Assembly (NCBI GenBank): GCA_050999295.1
Contig: JBPCPI010000174.1
Coordinates: 1-14,913 of the forward strand
Length of the DNA: 14,913 nt
Reading direction: 5' to 3'
Source of the DNA: JACCQS01 sp050999295
GTDB lineage: Bacteria; Actinomycetota; Actinomycetes; Mycobacteriales; Geodermatophilaceae
Position numbers and translations under genes: made by a program. Shown here in pieces: positions 14,218 through 14,913 of the stretch. The notes beneath the pieces are model-generated. The model made no database searches and was not told the origin of the DNA. It worked only from the letters and a program-made list of their open reading frames with translations. Numbering within the stretch: position 1 is the first letter of the stretch; each line of letters starts with the position of its first letter.

Positions 14218-14703
14218 ATGACCCAGCCAGTCAAGTCCAGCGCCAAGTCACCCGACACCAACGCATTGTCCAGCAACGACGAAAGGTCCCGTATCGAGGG
14301 GCCCCTGACCACCCGTGACGGCAAGATCACCGTCGCACAGGGTGTTGTGCAAAAGATCGCCGGAATAGCCTGCCGCGAGATCAGCGGCGTGCACGCCATG
14401 GGTGGTGGGGCGAGCCGCGCCTTCGGCGCAATCCGCGAGCGGATCCCCGGCAGCAGCGGTCCAAACGTGGCACAGGGTGTGGGGGTGGAGGTCGGTGAGA
14501 CGCAGGCTGCCATCGACCTCGACATCGTGGTGGAGTACGGCGTAAGCATCGCCGACCTCGGCCAGAGCATCCAGCGCAACGTCAAGCAGGCAGTGGAGCG
14601 GATGACCGCACTGGAGGTGGTCGAGGTGAACATCAGTGTTGCCGACGTGCACCTGCCCTCCGACGACACCGAGAGCACCGACCAGGAGTCCCGCGTCTCG
14701 TGA
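14218..14703 (+). CDS. Asp23/Gls24 family envelope stress response protein
   Basis: This 161-residue protein has a polar, disordered N-terminus (1-30), the Asp23 core (about 34-146) and an acidic serine and threonine-rich tail. Core features are GKITVAQGVVQKIAGIACRE (35-54), ISGVHAMGGG, AIDLDIVVEYGVSIADLGQS (98-117) and VEVNISVADVHLP (135-147). Asp23 proteins are abundant, self-associating proteins linked to the cytoplasmic side of the membrane through a small anchor (AmaP) and respond to alkaline or envelope stress. It is divergent from the sigma/anti-sigma-Asp23 pair and overlaps the next gene as GTGA. GAGGAGG lies about 12 nt before the ATG, rather far. No cysteine motif is present, unlike its fused relative across the promoter. 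Confidence 0.93.
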   Translation: MTQPVKSSAKSPDTNALSSNDERSRIEGPLTTRDGKITVAQGVVQKIAGIACREISGVHAMGGGASRAFGAIRERIPGSSGPNVAQGVGVEVGETQAAIDLDIVVEYGVSIADLGQSIQRNVKQAVERMTALEVVEVNISVADVHLPSDDTESTDQESRVS

Positions 14704-14913
14704 CCGAGGCCTTCGAGTCCGGAGCGGTGGTGGATGGCGTCGATCTCGACGCCGTCGCCATCGCGGTGCGCGCCTGCTCGGCTGTGGCCGACCTTTACAC
14801 TGGCCCAACGGCGGAATCCGTCGCGACGTACCTGCCAGGCCGCAGGATCAGCGGGCTCAAGCTGGCCAGGGATGCCGTGACGATCCAGGTCCGCAGTCTG
14901 TGGGATGTTCCGG
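14700..14913 (+). CDS. Small Asp23-associated protein, 5' part (runs off the window)
   Basis: A GTG at 14700 overlaps the preceding stop as GTGA. The 71 visible codons contain VDLDAVAIAVRACSAVADLY, TAESVATYLPGRRISGLKLA and VTIQVRSLWDVP. The pattern AVRACxxVADLYxG...VATYLPGRRI...GxxL is what I recall from short proteins encoded next to Asp23 genes in actinobacteria; it looks like a reduced Asp23-type alpha-beta unit. No membrane segment is seen in this part. The usual next genes in such loci are the Asp23 membrane anchor AmaP and other membrane proteins, but they would lie outside the window. Confidence 0.75.
   Translation, partial: MTEAFESGAVVDGVDLDAVAIAVRACSAVADLYTGPTAESVATYLPGRRISGLKLARDAVTIQVRSLWDVP

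Overview
The window is high-GC DNA of actinobacterial type. It has GC-rich third codon positions, frequent GTG and TTG starts, many short overlaps between genes, and families typical of Actinomycetota: DUF4188, DUF3224, a WYL regulator, an F420-type luciferase-like enzyme, a secreted S8 protease and an Asp23-type envelope locus. Gene content loosely suggests a soil or plant-associated actinomycete, perhaps of the Propionibacteriales, but nothing seen fixes the genus. No tRNA, rRNA, CRISPR array, transposase or integrase was found.

Left part (1-5730). A two-gene minus-strand unit (RidA-like protein, then a DUF4188 protein cut by the window edge, joined by an ATGA overlap) diverges from a MerR-type regulator, with a dyad operator between them. 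A Uup-like ABC-F ATPase follows on the minus strand. Behind it lies a decayed luciferase-like monooxygenase gene with two single-base frameshifts and a lost C-terminus. Its broken end abuts a 75-nt nested palindrome. A metallo-beta-lactamase-fold protein and two small overlapping membrane-protein genes form a minus-strand operon. The operon is preceded by two copies of an 18-bp TTCTCCGGAGAA-type palindrome set exactly 42 bp apart.

Middle part (5750-11360). This holds a small secreted parallel-repeat protein, an alpha/beta hydrolase divergent from a WYL regulator, and a tandem pair of proteinase K-like secreted proteases. The first protease copy is a pseudogene with frameshifts, a 54-codon internal deletion and no catalytic serine. 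The second is intact and carries a polyproline linker and a C-terminal beta domain. A DUF3224 protein follows.

Right part (11359-14913). After about 500 nt of non-coding DNA with repeated GC(A/G)CATAACGT motifs comes a glycerophosphodiester phosphodiesterase. The window ends in an envelope-stress locus. On the minus strand an ECF-type sigma factor is followed 7 nt later by a protein that joins a zinc-binding anti-sigma-like N-terminus to an Asp23/Gls24 domain. Divergent from these, on the plus strand, are a plain Asp23/Gls24 protein and an overlapping small Asp23-associated gene that runs off the edge.

The most interesting system is this right-hand locus. The fusion physically joins sigma-factor control to an Asp23 envelope module, so Asp23-Asp23 contacts could be the signal that frees or holds the sigma factor. 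That mechanism is inference. The sigma gene also seems to have lost its expected start codon: GTT stands where GTG would fit.
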